From contig PHDD01000014.1 in the NCBI GenBank assembly GCA_002840905.1, positions 138,937 through 202,936 on the forward strand: a stretch of DNA of 64,000 nt. The letters are read 5' to 3'. Shown one piece after another: positions 35,250-44,832 of the stretch. The stretch is from Bacteroidetes bacterium HGW-Bacteroidetes-4. Lineage in GTDB: Bacteria > Bacteroidota > Bacteroidia > Bacteroidales > SZUA-534. The notes beneath the pieces are model-generated. The model was not told the DNA's origin, did no database searches, and worked only from the letters and a program-made list of their open reading frames with translations. Numbering within the stretch: the first letter of the stretch is position 1; each line of letters opens with the position of its first letter. The position numbers and the translations under genes are program-made.

Positions 35250-35283
35250 TTGTTAGAAATGGAAGCATTTGTGTTTAGTTTTG
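35250..35283 (+). promoter_or_regulatory. Bacteroidota-type promoter of the lipoprotein/TonB operon
   Basis: TTG at 35250-35252, 23 bases, then TAGTTTTG at 35276-35283 matches TTG-N-TAnnTTTG. It lies 62 bp before the ATG at 35346. The TTG had looked like a start codon of a longer frame, but as promoter DNA it argues against that start. Confidence 0.62.
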
Positions 35284-35345
35284 CAAGCGAACAGCATTTT
35301 TTTACAATTTGCACTTTTATACATAACCAACAAAAAATTATTTTT

Positions 35346-36164
35346 ATGAAAACCAGAATTACATTTCACCATTCGGTACTGTTTCTATTTTTATTGGTAT
35401 TGGCCTCATGTTCCACGGACGATCCCATTGAACCCGAACAACGGCCCATTAATCTGCCAGCAGATGACAGCTGGGTTGATACAACAATTGAGGTAAATCA
35501 GACCCTTTGGTTTAAAGTTACCGATGCTGAAACCTTTACTACCCTTTATATAGAATGGGCTGAAGCCGATTTCCACGGAACCACAAAAAGCTACTCAGGT
35601 GATGTAAAAGTATCAGCCTATGCCATGGACGGAATAACGCCCTACTTTCAGGATGTGAACAACGGCTTCAAAGACGATAAACAGAAAATAGCCCTTAACA
35701 CAGAGAAGGAAATTTTGATAAAAGTGGAACTGGCCGACCTTACCCGCCCCGGAACATTTGCCATCAGAGTAACCGGCACTGCAACGCTGGATTTGGTTTA
35801 CAAAAAACTTACACTCGGTGATACCTGGGATGTTGATACCATTGCAGAAGGCGAAACCATTGGCTATTCAGTCGATTGTGGCGACACTCCCCTGGTACAA
35901 ATTATCTGGGCCGAAGTAGACAGTCCCGAAGGCCCAACTGAAGGATACACTGCCGAAATTATTGGTTCAGTATTTTATAAAGATGGCATTACTCCTTATA
36001 AGCAATATGGCAAAACCGACGATTTCTTAAACAAAAACAACAGTCATTCCGATAATCCAAAAGCTGTTGAAGTGGATCAAACCGAAAAGAAAATAAAAAT
36101 TCATATTGCAGTTGGAACACAGCAGGGGACGTATGCCATTAAAGTAATTCCGCTTGTTCAATAA
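35346..36164 (+). CDS. Surface lipoprotein with two repeated beta domains
   Basis: From the ATG at 35346 the protein has 272 residues and a lipobox LASC near residue 19. Two similar beta domains of about 115 residues follow. Both have a D-W-VDT opening (DDSWVDTTIEVNQTLWF and DTWDVDTIAEGETIGY), an IEWAE/IIWAE strand, DGITPY and a closing TFAIRV/TYAIKV strand. The pattern recalls pre-peptidase-like carbohydrate or calcium binding modules, but I cannot name the family. It lies 24 bp before the TonB receptor gene and is likely its surface partner, as in SusC/SusD-type pairs although it is not SusD-like. Confidence 0.8.
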   Translation: MKTRITFHHSVLFLFLLVLASCSTDDPIEPEQRPINLPADDSWVDTTIEVNQTLWFKVTDAETFTTLYIEWAEADFHGTTKSYSGDVKVSAYAMDGITPYFQDVNNGFKDDKQKIALNTEKEILIKVELADLTRPGTFAIRVTGTATLDLVYKKLTLGDTWDVDTIAEGETIGYSVDCGDTPLVQIIWAEVDSPEGPTEGYTAEIIGSVFYKDGITPYKQYGKTDDFLNKNNSHSDNPKAVEVDQTEKKIKIHIAVGTQQGTYAIKVIPLVQ

Positions 36165-36188
36165 AAACCTGTTAATTTAACTCATTTA

Positions 36189-38306
36189 ATGAAGTATCTA
36201 CTGGTTGGAATAATTTTATGCCTGCATTCTATAAGCTTTGCCCAACTGCACCAGCATATTAAAGAGGTATTAGTTGAAGCCGATGCCGAAAAGGACGCCA
36301 TTAAACAGCAAAAAGAAGCAGGCGAATCGAAACTGGTAGTTGGCAGTAAAGATTTAAATAATTTTGGCCACCATGCAGCAGGCGATGTGTTAAAACGCCT
36401 GCCGCTGGTGGTTATGCAGGGTCCCCCTTCGTTTAGTCGCAATATTATGCTGGCCGGACTCGACAAGCAATTCCAGGCCATTCTGATAAATGGTGAACGG
36501 CCAGCTGGTGGCGAAGATTACCGCGACCTTAAACTCGACCGTATTCCCATGGATTTGATTGAAACCATTGAACTGGTTTACAACCCACCCGCTACTATGG
36601 GAGCCGATGCCACCATTGGGGTGGTGAATGTAGTACTAAAAGATACACCCGATAAAAAAGTTATTGCTGCCGATTTATCGATAGATAACACTACAACATT
36701 TGCCGGAATTAACCCCGAATTTGCACTCACGCTGGGAAACAAATGGAACAAATGGTCGGCATTGGGCACCTACAGTTTAAATAATTTTCAACGGAAAAAT
36801 ACCATTCTGTTAAGCGATGGCGAAATTTCAGGTACCGAAAACGAAACTTTAGATGTTTGGATTCAGGGTTTTACAGGTACTTTGGCCTATAAACCCGACA
36901 GCACCCAAACGTTTAAGTATAAAACCTTTTTTTCGCGTTATACCGAAGAACTCGATTTTTTGGCCGGTATTAAACGGCGAACCCAGGGTGGTTTAAACCT
37001 GACCGCCGATACAGCCAACGACAACAAATTGCGTTTATTGCACATTCATACATTATCGTACACCCTAAAAAAAACGAGCTTAACCTGGAAGAATCGCATT
37101 GAAATGGCCCAGCATTTCGATTCAAAAGATCGTTGGCGCTGGCGTTCATCAGGTTCAGGTACTGAAGAAATCTACGAAGACGAATACCAGATAAATACCG
37201 ATTTTATTGCCAATTCAGAACTAAATAAAAAATACCAGGTCTTAAATACCCGAAACGATCTTAAGGCCGGCATCCGTTTTTCAGCCTTAAATCGCAATTA
37301 CGACCGTATAACCTACACCAAACTGATTGACCATCTGTTTTGGGATCAGATAGAAGATGGAAGCTATACCTTAAATGAATACCGTTACAGTGGCTACCTG
37401 AGCAACGAAATTACGCTGGGTAACTGGTGGATATTGCCGGCTTTGCGTTACGATATCGATAAGGGAAATTATTCCACAGCCTCGGAACAGGGAAGCGTTT
37501 CGTACCAAAGTTTAAACCCGTCGTTGCATATAAAATATAAAGTGAATTCCGAATTGTTTTTAAAAACCGATCTGGCCCGGCAAATATCCCGTCCGCCTTT
37601 TAATCTGCTGGTTCCGGTCGATAAGATAAAAAATAAAAAAGAACTGATTGAACGGGGCAATCCCGGGTTGGTTCCGTCAACTGCCTGGAATTTTGGAGCA
37701 GGAGCCGAAAAATACTTCGGCGAAAAAAGTTTTGTTTCGGTCCGGGGTTTTTATTCAAACTTGCGTGATGTTATCGAAGTTCGAGAAATTGGAATTGATG
37801 AAACCTATGGCTACCGCATATTTCAGTCGGTAAACATTGATTCGGGAAAGGTTTGGGGAGCCGACATCAATACCCGTTTCGATCTTTCGGTACTTTCGCT
37901 AAAAGGTTTTGCTTTTAACGGAAATATTTCGTGGCTGGGTTCGCAGGTTCGCGATCCGGGAACTTTTAAACTCCGGCGTTTAAACGAACAACCCCATTGG
38001 ATTATAAATGCATCGGTAGATTACCTGAATACCCGGAAAAAAATTCAGTTGTCGTTGGGAGCCAACTATGTTGGAGAACGCATTACCGCCGAAACTATTA
38101 GCGAAGGTACTCCCATTGAGGCCCTCGTTCAACAACCTATGTTACAAATTGATGCTCGGATAAAATACTTTTTTGCTTCCTGGGGAAGTGTGTATTTAAA
38201 CGCTATTAATATTTTTGACAGCACTATCGACACAAAACAAGGAATTGTTTCAGAATTGGAACTAATTGGACGCAACTTTGTAGCCGGTATAAGTTTGCAT
38301 TTTTAA
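36189..38306 (+). CDS. TonB-dependent outer-membrane receptor
   Basis: The 705-residue protein has a signal peptide (ILCLHSISFAQ). The plug domain is at about residues 45-160 (DVLKRLPLVVMQ, ILINGERPAGGEDY, IETIELVYNPPATMGADATIGVVNVV). A beta barrel of about 530 residues ends in a terminal aromatic strand (FVAGISLHF). It lacks the N-terminal carboxypeptidase-like repeat of SusC proteins. Such receptors bring in siderophores, cobalamin or sugars with energy from TonB. The substrate is probably bound by the lipoprotein encoded upstream. The gene is followed directly by the TiaS-like gene. Confidence 0.92.
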   Translation: MKYLLVGIILCLHSISFAQLHQHIKEVLVEADAEKDAIKQQKEAGESKLVVGSKDLNNFGHHAAGDVLKRLPLVVMQGPPSFSRNIMLAGLDKQFQAILINGERPAGGEDYRDLKLDRIPMDLIETIELVYNPPATMGADATIGVVNVVLKDTPDKKVIAADLSIDNTTTFAGINPEFALTLGNKWNKWSALGTYSLNNFQRKNTILLSDGEISGTENETLDVWIQGFTGTLAYKPDSTQTFKYKTFFSRYTEELDFLAGIKRRTQGGLNLTADTANDNKLRLLHIHTLSYTLKKTSLTWKNRIEMAQHFDSKDRWRWRSSGSGTEEIYEDEYQINTDFIANSELNKKYQVLNTRNDLKAGIRFSALNRNYDRITYTKLIDHLFWDQIEDGSYTLNEYRYSGYLSNEITLGNWWILPALRYDIDKGNYSTASEQGSVSYQSLNPSLHIKYKVNSELFLKTDLARQISRPPFNLLVPVDKIKNKKELIERGNPGLVPSTAWNFGAGAEKYFGEKSFVSVRGFYSNLRDVIEVREIGIDETYGYRIFQSVNIDSGKVWGADINTRFDLSVLSLKGFAFNGNISWLGSQVRDPGTFKLRRLNEQPHWIINASVDYLNTRKKIQLSLGANYVGERITAETISEGTPIEALVQQPMLQIDARIKYFFASWGSVYLNAINIFDSTIDTKQGIVSELELIGRNFVAGISLHF

Positions 38307-38316
38307 ATTTTTGCCT

Positions 38317-39042
38317 ATGATATTTTATGTAGCCTTTGACGATACCGACACCCTGGATTGTGGCCGGGGTACCGGAAAGCTGGCCCGCTGGTTTGCCGAT
38401 GAATTACCTGCAGGATGTAAACAACTAATGGTGGTAAGGCAACAATTATTGCATGCTCCTGAAATTCCCATGACCTCACACAATAGTTCCTTGTGTTGTA
38501 TTATTGAAACACCCGATGCTACTTATGGTCAGGAATTGATTAACCGGGGAATAGCCCATTTAAAGAAGCATTTTTTCGAAGGAAGCGATCCCGGATTTTG
38601 TGTTGCCAAACAAACCGATAAACTGGATTCGATTATTGATTTTGGTATCCGCTGTACACACGCAAAAACGTCGCAAAAAGAAGCACTTAACCTGGCAAAA
38701 CACATTCATCTTTCGGGGCACGGAGGAACCAACGACGGAATTATAGGTGCTTTGGCGGCTGTAGGACTTACCCATTACGGAGAATCGGGGCGCATTGTTG
38801 ATTATGCCGATTTGCGTGAACTCCCGCAATGGGTTACCACTAAAGATCTGCGTCAGCGAAATATTTTTCCCATGTCGGTGAATCGCCATGCTGAATTTAT
38901 ACCCGACAATCATTCGATTGATACCCTGGGTTCGCTACGCCCCCATTTATGGGGAAAACGACTGACTGTTCCGTTGATGGCCACAGGAACCGATACCTGG
39001 CAGGTAATTGCTGACAAAAAAAACTATGATAATCCACAATGA
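38317..39042 (+). CDS. TiaS/COG1571-like protein of unknown function
   Basis: The 241-residue protein starts at the ATG at 38317; a TTG at 38311 adds only two residues. It opens with FYVAFDDTDTLDCGRGTGKLARWFADEL, which resembles the ATP/substrate domain of archaeal TiaS (tRNA-Ile2 agmatidine synthetase, DDTD motif). It later has LSGHGGTNDGIIGALAAVGL, the second typical glycine-rich loop. It lacks the zinc ribbon and OB fold of TiaS, so it is not that enzyme. Short stand-alone versions of this domain exist in bacteria with unknown function. It lies 10 bp after the TonB receptor gene and may be in the same transcript. Confidence 0.6.
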   Translation: MIFYVAFDDTDTLDCGRGTGKLARWFADELPAGCKQLMVVRQQLLHAPEIPMTSHNSSLCCIIETPDATYGQELINRGIAHLKKHFFEGSDPGFCVAKQTDKLDSIIDFGIRCTHAKTSQKEALNLAKHIHLSGHGGTNDGIIGALAAVGLTHYGESGRIVDYADLRELPQWVTTKDLRQRNIFPMSVNRHAEFIPDNHSIDTLGSLRPHLWGKRLTVPLMATGTDTWQVIADKKNYDNPQ

Positions 39043-39070
39043 AAAAGAACTCATTTTAATAGGCTAACTT

Positions 39071-40801
39071 ATGTCTTCAAACTCAAAACGCCTGCTTAGC
39101 TACATTGCAAAACAAAAACGTTGGATTGGCTATGGTATTTTAGCTACCCTGTTCATGAGTTTAACTGAACTGGCAACAGGCGGCCTGCTGAAGTTTCTTA
39201 CCAATCAACTGGGAAAGATTCAAAATCAACTCATCGATAAAGCCGACTCCTTAATTAAACTACCTTTAAAATACAACGTTAAAATACCCATAAGCAACGA
39301 AAAAATTACTCTTTTCGACACCACACTAAAAGGTGCCGATGGTATATTTTGGGGACTGGTGGGTTTATGTGGCATCTTTTTGCTGTTTTACCTATTCAAT
39401 TCTCTTTTCAATTATTTCCGTCGTGTTTACATGAATGCCGCTACCCAGCGCATTTTACAAAATTTTAAAGACGATATTTACCAGAAGCTTTTGCACCTGC
39501 CCCATGCGTTTTTTTCAAAAAACCCAACCGGCGATTTGGTCTCGCGAATTACCTACGATGTAACTACCCTGAACGAGATTATTGATTTGCTTATTGAAGT
39601 TGCCCGTGCAGCCATTTACATTCTGGTATTTATACCGGTAATGTTTTACCTGAGCTGGCAATTATCGTTGTTCACCCTGCTCTTTTTTCCCATCTCGGTG
39701 GTATTCATCAACCTGATTACCCACCACATTAAACGGGTGAGTAAAAACATTACCGACAATGTGGGCGATTATACCGCATTCCTTGAAAAACGCATTAACC
39801 AACAAAAGCTGATAAAAACATTTAATAAAGAAAAGACCGAACAAACAACATTTTCCGATCTGATTGAAACGAATTTTCAGTACAATTTCAGGCTGATAAA
39901 ACTGCGTTTCTCACTAAACCCCACCAACGATTTTCTGGGCATGATTCTGCTGTCGGTAGTTTATATTTTCTTTAGCTACAAAATCACTCATGGCAATACC
40001 AGTTTGGGCGATGTGGTATTGTACCTGTACCTGGTAAAAACGGTTTACAAACCGGTAAAAAAAGTAGCCGAAGCCTGGGGAAGACTTCATGTTGCTCTGG
40101 TGAGCACCCGTAAAATATTCCGTCTGCTCGATGAAGCCGAAGAAGACAAGTCGGAACAGAACAAACAAAGCCTGAACAACATTAAAACAATCGAATTCAG
40201 GGATCTTTCATTTACTTATCCGGGTTCGGATCAAGCTGTTTTCACAAATTTGAATTTGCGGGTTAAGCAAGGCGACAGGATTTCGGTAAATGGAAAAACC
40301 GGTGTGGGAAAAACTACCCTTTTAAACCTGCTGGCATCGTTTTATGCTCCGGGTCAGGGCAATATTTACTTAAACAACATGCCCTTATCAGATTATTCCT
40401 TAAGCTCTTTGCGCGCTAATATAATCCTGGTCGATGGCCAGTCGGCTTTTTTTGATGGTTCGGTAATGGATAACCTGACATACAGTGGTAAAGACATTTC
40501 AGCTGTCAGCCTGGCCAGCTATGCCAATTTTTTGGGCTTCAGCAATTCTTCAGACTTGTATCAGCAAATTGGAAATAAAGGGATTGAACTTTCCATGGGA
40601 CAAAAACAAAAACTGGCTTTTTTAAGGGCGCTGGTTGCCCAACCCCAGGTGTTAATTCTCGATGAAATATTTTCGTCGCTCGATGCAAAGGATATTGAAT
40701 TTATTTTTACATCCTGCAAAACAATTCCCATAGTATTTATGGTCAGCCGGAGCAATAAAGTTTTAGACTACGCAAACCTTAAATTCACCATGGAGTTGTA
40801 G
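39071..40801 (+). CDS. ABC exporter, fused membrane and ATPase domains
   Basis: The 576-residue protein has an N-terminal six-helix exporter domain (about 15-340; helices IGYGILATLFMSLTEL, WGLVGLCGIFLLFYLF, AAIYILVFIPVMFYL and so on). A C-terminal ATPase follows with Walker A GKTGVGKTTLLN (about 413-424), signature LSMGQKQK and Walker B VLILDEIFSSLD. The signature has Met in place of the first Gly (LSGGQ family form). As a homodimer it would export lipid or drug-like molecules. It is 28 bp after the TiaS-like gene, with no obvious partner. Its size and layout are those of MsbA-type exporters. Confidence 0.9.
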   Translation: MSSNSKRLLSYIAKQKRWIGYGILATLFMSLTELATGGLLKFLTNQLGKIQNQLIDKADSLIKLPLKYNVKIPISNEKITLFDTTLKGADGIFWGLVGLCGIFLLFYLFNSLFNYFRRVYMNAATQRILQNFKDDIYQKLLHLPHAFFSKNPTGDLVSRITYDVTTLNEIIDLLIEVARAAIYILVFIPVMFYLSWQLSLFTLLFFPISVVFINLITHHIKRVSKNITDNVGDYTAFLEKRINQQKLIKTFNKEKTEQTTFSDLIETNFQYNFRLIKLRFSLNPTNDFLGMILLSVVYIFFSYKITHGNTSLGDVVLYLYLVKTVYKPVKKVAEAWGRLHVALVSTRKIFRLLDEAEEDKSEQNKQSLNNIKTIEFRDLSFTYPGSDQAVFTNLNLRVKQGDRISVNGKTGVGKTTLLNLLASFYAPGQGNIYLNNMPLSDYSLSSLRANIILVDGQSAFFDGSVMDNLTYSGKDISAVSLASYANFLGFSNSSDLYQQIGNKGIELSMGQKQKLAFLRALVAQPQVLILDEIFSSLDAKDIEFIFTSCKTIPIVFMVSRSNKVLDYANLKFTMEL

Positions 40802-40973
40802 ATCCATTCATGAACTTTCAATTAATCAACAGTTAAAAGTAAATACCGCATGCTTTGTAAATAAAAAGCAACAAATTTCAATTCCATTTTTTTAAAAAAC
40901 CGGGTGAACATCGCAGGTAGTTTGCTGTTTTTATCTTACTTTTAAATGAATAAACAATTAAACAATATAAGCT

Positions 40974-41174
40974 ATGGCATTTAGTGAGAGCGGCGAACGG
41001 CTGCGAAGAATGATTCTTAAAGCAATAGATGATGCGGAAATTACCCGCGACGAATACGATCAGATTATGGAAATTGCCTGGGAAGATGGGCATCTCGATA
41101 ATCAGGAAAAAGCCCTTTTGAGTGAATTGCAAAATCTGGTGGAAGAAAAGATGGTTAAAATAGTGCACAAATAG
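40974..41174 (+). CDS. Small helical protein of unknown function
   Basis: The 66-residue frame begins at ATG 40974 and is rich in Glu, Asp and Lys. AEITRDEYDQIMEIAWEDGHLDNQEKALLSEL looks like two helices around a loop, similar in feel to TerB or EF-hand proteins, but no family is recognised. Codon use resembles neighbours, so it is probably real. A bidirectional terminator follows its stop by 18 bp. Confidence 0.6.
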   Translation: MAFSESGERLRRMILKAIDDAEITRDEYDQIMEIAWEDGHLDNQEKALLSELQNLVEEKMVKIVHK

Positions 41175-41192
41175 AATTTTGCTGCATAAATT

Positions 41193-41232
41193 AAAAAAGG
41201 GAAAAGCCGCTCAAGCGACAGTTCCCTTTTTT
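41193..41232. terminator. Bidirectional intrinsic terminator
   Basis: AAAAAAGGGAA (41193-41203) pairs with TTCCCTTTTTT (41222-41232) over an 18-base loop. It lies between the small helical protein gene and the convergent M14 gene, ending both. Confidence 0.8.
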
Positions 41233-41244
41233 TTGCCAAACCCA

Positions 41245-43017
41245 TTATTTATATAATTTCTCATCCACCGCCTTTATTTCCATCTTCTTATTGATTCGAC
41301 CCACCGGATATCGTTTGTAAGTTACCTCAAAATACGGGGAGTTACGGTAGATAAACTGCATCTGCAAATAAGTGTTTTTTGCCATTTGGGTATTCCTGGC
41401 TATCTCCTGCTTTAGTTTTTCCCTCAAACCCGGGGTGGTATCCAAAATATGCATTGCACGGTCTTCAAAGGCAAAAACCGAAAAATACTCGCGACTTTGC
41501 AGCACATCGTCAAACATATTCCAGGCAAAATATGAATCGGGGGCCTGGGGTTCCAATGCCTGAATAACAAAAGCTGTTTCGCGACCTTTTACCGGAACCA
41601 AATAATCGCCTTTATAAAAATCGACCTTCATGTTTTTTGATGACACCTTAACGTCGTAATGCAAATAATGCCCATTGTTGGGGGTTTTTGTAGTTTTATA
41701 ATCAATAATGTAATACATTTCCAAATCGAGACTTACATCTTCAGTCAGACGCAATAATTCCACCTTGTTCCAGTCGAGTCGTTTAATGGTTTCTTTCCAG
41801 GCTTGCGGAATAATATAATATTTAGGTGCATCTACGCTAAGTTCCGGAACCCAATGATTATAATACTTAACCGCTTTGTTAAAGGGTTTGTTTTGGTCGT
41901 AAAATAATAAAGGTTCCCCGGTAAGTTTACTGGGCGGATACGAGGCTTCGTAACCACGGAACATCAGGTTTTCATACCTGCTTGAATCGAGTTTCCACTG
42001 CAACACAAAAGCATCCTGTTTTTTTAGTTGTTCGGTAGCCTGCTCACGGAACTTTTTAATGTCTTCGGCATTTTTACTGGTGTACTCCAACAAACAATAC
42101 ATAAAATCGAGCGTCGATTTAACACGATCTTCAAAAGGTTTAAAAATGTGGTTCTCAGTCATAAACGACAAGGTATTAAAAAGCGAAGCATAACCCGTTG
42201 AATATCGTGGCGACTCCATGAGCTGCTCAAATCCCTCGTCGGGAGTACTGTTCCATACCGTAACGTAGGGACACATCAGGTAAGAACTTTTTTCTTCCAT
42301 CATTTTATACAGAGCAGGTCGCATGGTTTTATCGAGATACGTTCCCAGTGCCGGTGGTAAATCCTGATGTGCAGTAGTTACCAGGGTAATGGTATACTGA
42401 TGGTCTGAGCCGTCGGTAGTATGTGTGTCGAGAAAAACATCCGGTTTCCAGTCGTGAAATATTTCGGTAAAAGTTTGTGCATTTTCACTGCGTAGCGCCA
42501 TAAAGTCGCGGTTCAAATCAATATTGCGCGCATTTCCTCTAAAACCGCTGGCTTCGGGTTCATCCTGCTGGGCCCGGTGGTAAGGACTACGGTTCATCAT
42601 ACCCCCAATATTGTAACTGGGAATTATACATACCACTGTATTTTTTAAAAAATCGCTGTACTTCGACTGGGGTTTACCCAGTTCGGCAGCAAACTGCAAG
42701 CTGGCTTCAATACCGGCCGGTTCGCCCGGGTGAATGCCATTATTGATTAAAACAATACGCATGTTATCTTTACGCAATACTTTAGGATCAAACTCTTTGT
42801 AATTCGAAATTACCAGCAAATGCAGGGGAAATCCGGCATCGGTTTTACCGTAGGTTATCAAGCGGTATTTTGACGACGATTTGGCCAAAGCTTCATAAGC
42901 CTGAATCAATTCCTGATATGTTAAGGTCTGACCCTTTTCATAAACCCTTGGAGGAGTGTATTGTGCCACTAATGACAGGTAGGGCAAAAGCAAAAAAAAG
43001 AAAAGCAGGTGGCGCAT
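41245..43017 (-). CDS. Exported M14-family metallopeptidase
   Basis: The 590-residue protein has a signal peptide ending LVAQ. An M14 zinc carboxypeptidase domain follows, with zinc ligands in NNGIHPGEPAGIEA (His and Glu) and the later His in FLDTHTTDGSDHQYT. The substrate region has NIDLNRDFMALRSENAQ. The C-terminal about 250 residues are beta-rich and of unknown role. It should remove C-terminal residues from peptides in the envelope. It is convergent to the small protein and divergent from the beta-lactamase-like gene. Confidence 0.9.
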   Translation of the reverse strand: MRHLLFFFLLLPYLSLVAQYTPPRVYEKGQTLTYQELIQAYEALAKSSSKYRLITYGKTDAGFPLHLLVISNYKEFDPKVLRKDNMRIVLINNGIHPGEPAGIEASLQFAAELGKPQSKYSDFLKNTVVCIIPSYNIGGMMNRSPYHRAQQDEPEASGFRGNARNIDLNRDFMALRSENAQTFTEIFHDWKPDVFLDTHTTDGSDHQYTITLVTTAHQDLPPALGTYLDKTMRPALYKMMEEKSSYLMCPYVTVWNSTPDEGFEQLMESPRYSTGYASLFNTLSFMTENHIFKPFEDRVKSTLDFMYCLLEYTSKNAEDIKKFREQATEQLKKQDAFVLQWKLDSSRYENLMFRGYEASYPPSKLTGEPLLFYDQNKPFNKAVKYYNHWVPELSVDAPKYYIIPQAWKETIKRLDWNKVELLRLTEDVSLDLEMYYIIDYKTTKTPNNGHYLHYDVKVSSKNMKVDFYKGDYLVPVKGRETAFVIQALEPQAPDSYFAWNMFDDVLQSREYFSVFAFEDRAMHILDTTPGLREKLKQEIARNTQMAKNTYLQMQFIYRNSPYFEVTYKRYPVGRINKKMEIKAVDEKLYK

Positions 43018-43125
43018 AGCATTTAATTTTGTGATAAGGGTAAAAATTTAATGGCTAAATTTAACGAAAAATGTTAGACAGCAATCACCAGTATAATGAG
43101 TGTGATAATTTATTAATGATATAAA

Positions 43126-44658
43126 ATGAAAAAATACCTGATTATTTTAGCTGGCACCTGGTTTTTGATGAATCAAGGAGTTTTGTATTCGCAAAATTCC
43201 AATATCCCCGGCTTTATAGCCGATAGTCTCGAAACTTATATCAGCAAAGCGCTGCAAGCCTGGAACATTCCCGGTGTGGCGGTAGGAATTGTAAAAGACG
43301 GTCAACTAATTCTTGAAAAAGGATTTGGTGTAAAACAGCAGGGAACCGCTTACCCGGTTGACGAAAAAACCCTTTTTATGATTGGTTCAAACACCAAAGC
43401 CTTTGTTGGAACCGCCATGGCTCTGATGGAATACGAAAAAGTTTGGAACCTGAATGACAAGGTCACGCAATGGGTACCCGAATTTAAAATGGCCGATCCC
43501 TGGGTTACAGCCCATGCCACACTAACCGACATTGTAACCCACCGTTTGGGTTTCGAAACCTTTCAGGGCGATTTTATGTATTTTGATTCCGACCTTTCGG
43601 ATGCCCAAATGTTTGATAAAATTGGTTCAGTACCTCCCCTGTACGATTTCAGAACCCGCTGGGGCTATTGCAATGCCGGTTATTTTGTAGCCGGAAAAGC
43701 CATTGAAAAAGCTACCGGAAAACCCTGGGACCATTATTTAAAAGAACGGATTTTTTCGCCCCTGCAAATGAACCGAACCTTTACCCGGGTGGCCGAAATA
43801 GTTAACGATTCCAATGCTTCCAAACCCCATTCGTTTGTAAATTTTGAATTGACTGAAATTCCTTACGGCGGACTCGATTTGCTGGGTCCGGCAGCCAGCA
43901 TGAGTGCCGGAATAGCCGATCTTAATCGTTGGACCATAATGCTTCTCGACAGCGGACGGGTTGAAGGAGAAACCGTACTTCCCCCAAAAGTAATCGACCG
44001 TGGTCGCAGGCCTGAAAGCCTTATCGGTAACGGACGGCATGTGTTCAATAAAAACCTGTTCCGCCTCTACGCACTGGGCTGGAACCTGATGGATTACGAA
44101 GGCAAAAAAGTGGTTTCGCATACCGGAGCCGTTCATGGGTTTTTATCATCGGTAACACTGGTTCCCGAATTAAATCTGGGTGTGGTGGTGCTTACCAATA
44201 CCGAACAGAATTATTTTTACGAGGCCCTGAAATGGGAAATTGTAGATGCTTTTATGGAACTCCCCTACCGTAATTACAGTGATTTATACCTGAAATTCTA
44301 TAAGCGTGGACTGGAAAAAGAAAAAGCTGAAGTACAAGCCTGGCGAGACTCGGCTGCCCTCGAACCAAAACCCGATGTTAAACTTTCGGCATTCGGTGGT
44401 ACCTACCTGAGCCCGGTTTATGGCAAAGGACGTATTCAGGTGCAGGGAAAACAGTTAGAATTAACGCTGGAACACCACAAAAACCTAAAAGTAAAATTGG
44501 AACACATGGGAAAAAACCGCTTTTTAGCTACTTACTCCAATCCGCTCGACGGAATCAGGGTTTTTCCCTTTACCGTTGAAAATGGCGAAATAAAATCGTT
44601 TGTACTCAGTGTAAACGAAGGCCTCGAATTTACTACCTACACTTTTATAAAACAGTAA
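43126..44658 (+). CDS. Serine hydrolase of the beta-lactamase/class C family
   Basis: The 510-residue protein has a signal peptide (LIILAGTWFLMNQGVLYSQ). The catalytic SxxK is S88-N-T-K91 in MIGSNTKAF; the YxN motif is in RWGYCNAGYF and the HTG in VSHTGAVHG. A C-terminal beta domain (about 400-510, DUF3471-like) is typical of this family in Bacteroidota. It is probably a peptidase or esterase in the envelope, not necessarily a beta-lactamase. It shares a 108-bp spacer with the divergent M14 gene. Confidence 0.9.
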   Translation: MKKYLIILAGTWFLMNQGVLYSQNSNIPGFIADSLETYISKALQAWNIPGVAVGIVKDGQLILEKGFGVKQQGTAYPVDEKTLFMIGSNTKAFVGTAMALMEYEKVWNLNDKVTQWVPEFKMADPWVTAHATLTDIVTHRLGFETFQGDFMYFDSDLSDAQMFDKIGSVPPLYDFRTRWGYCNAGYFVAGKAIEKATGKPWDHYLKERIFSPLQMNRTFTRVAEIVNDSNASKPHSFVNFELTEIPYGGLDLLGPAASMSAGIADLNRWTIMLLDSGRVEGETVLPPKVIDRGRRPESLIGNGRHVFNKNLFRLYALGWNLMDYEGKKVVSHTGAVHGFLSSVTLVPELNLGVVVLTNTEQNYFYEALKWEIVDAFMELPYRNYSDLYLKFYKRGLEKEKAEVQAWRDSAALEPKPDVKLSAFGGTYLSPVYGKGRIQVQGKQLELTLEHHKNLKVKLEHMGKNRFLATYSNPLDGIRVFPFTVENGEIKSFVLSVNEGLEFTTYTFIKQ

Positions 44659-44832
44659 ATGGGTTAAAAGATTCTACCACCGACATAAAAAGGAAAGGTA
44701 CCAAGGGCTGTTTGAAAAAGTTTTCGAGCGCCCTATGTTAGTTGTTCCATTTCAGCTACTAATTATAGAACCCTGCCTGCAAAAGTACGGCGTAAACAAA
44801 TTTTTCTATCTTTAAAACCAAAAAACAGTACG

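Noticed and set aside
35250..35345. Longer start for the surface lipoprotein (TTG at 35250)
   Set aside because: That TTG fits the -33 box of a promoter, and the ATG at 35346 gives a proper lipoprotein signal.
43126..44658. Call as a true beta-lactamase resistance gene
   Set aside because: SxxK, YxN and HTG are shared with many esterases and peptidases of the class C fold; the added C-terminal domain and lack of a resistance context do not support a resistance role.
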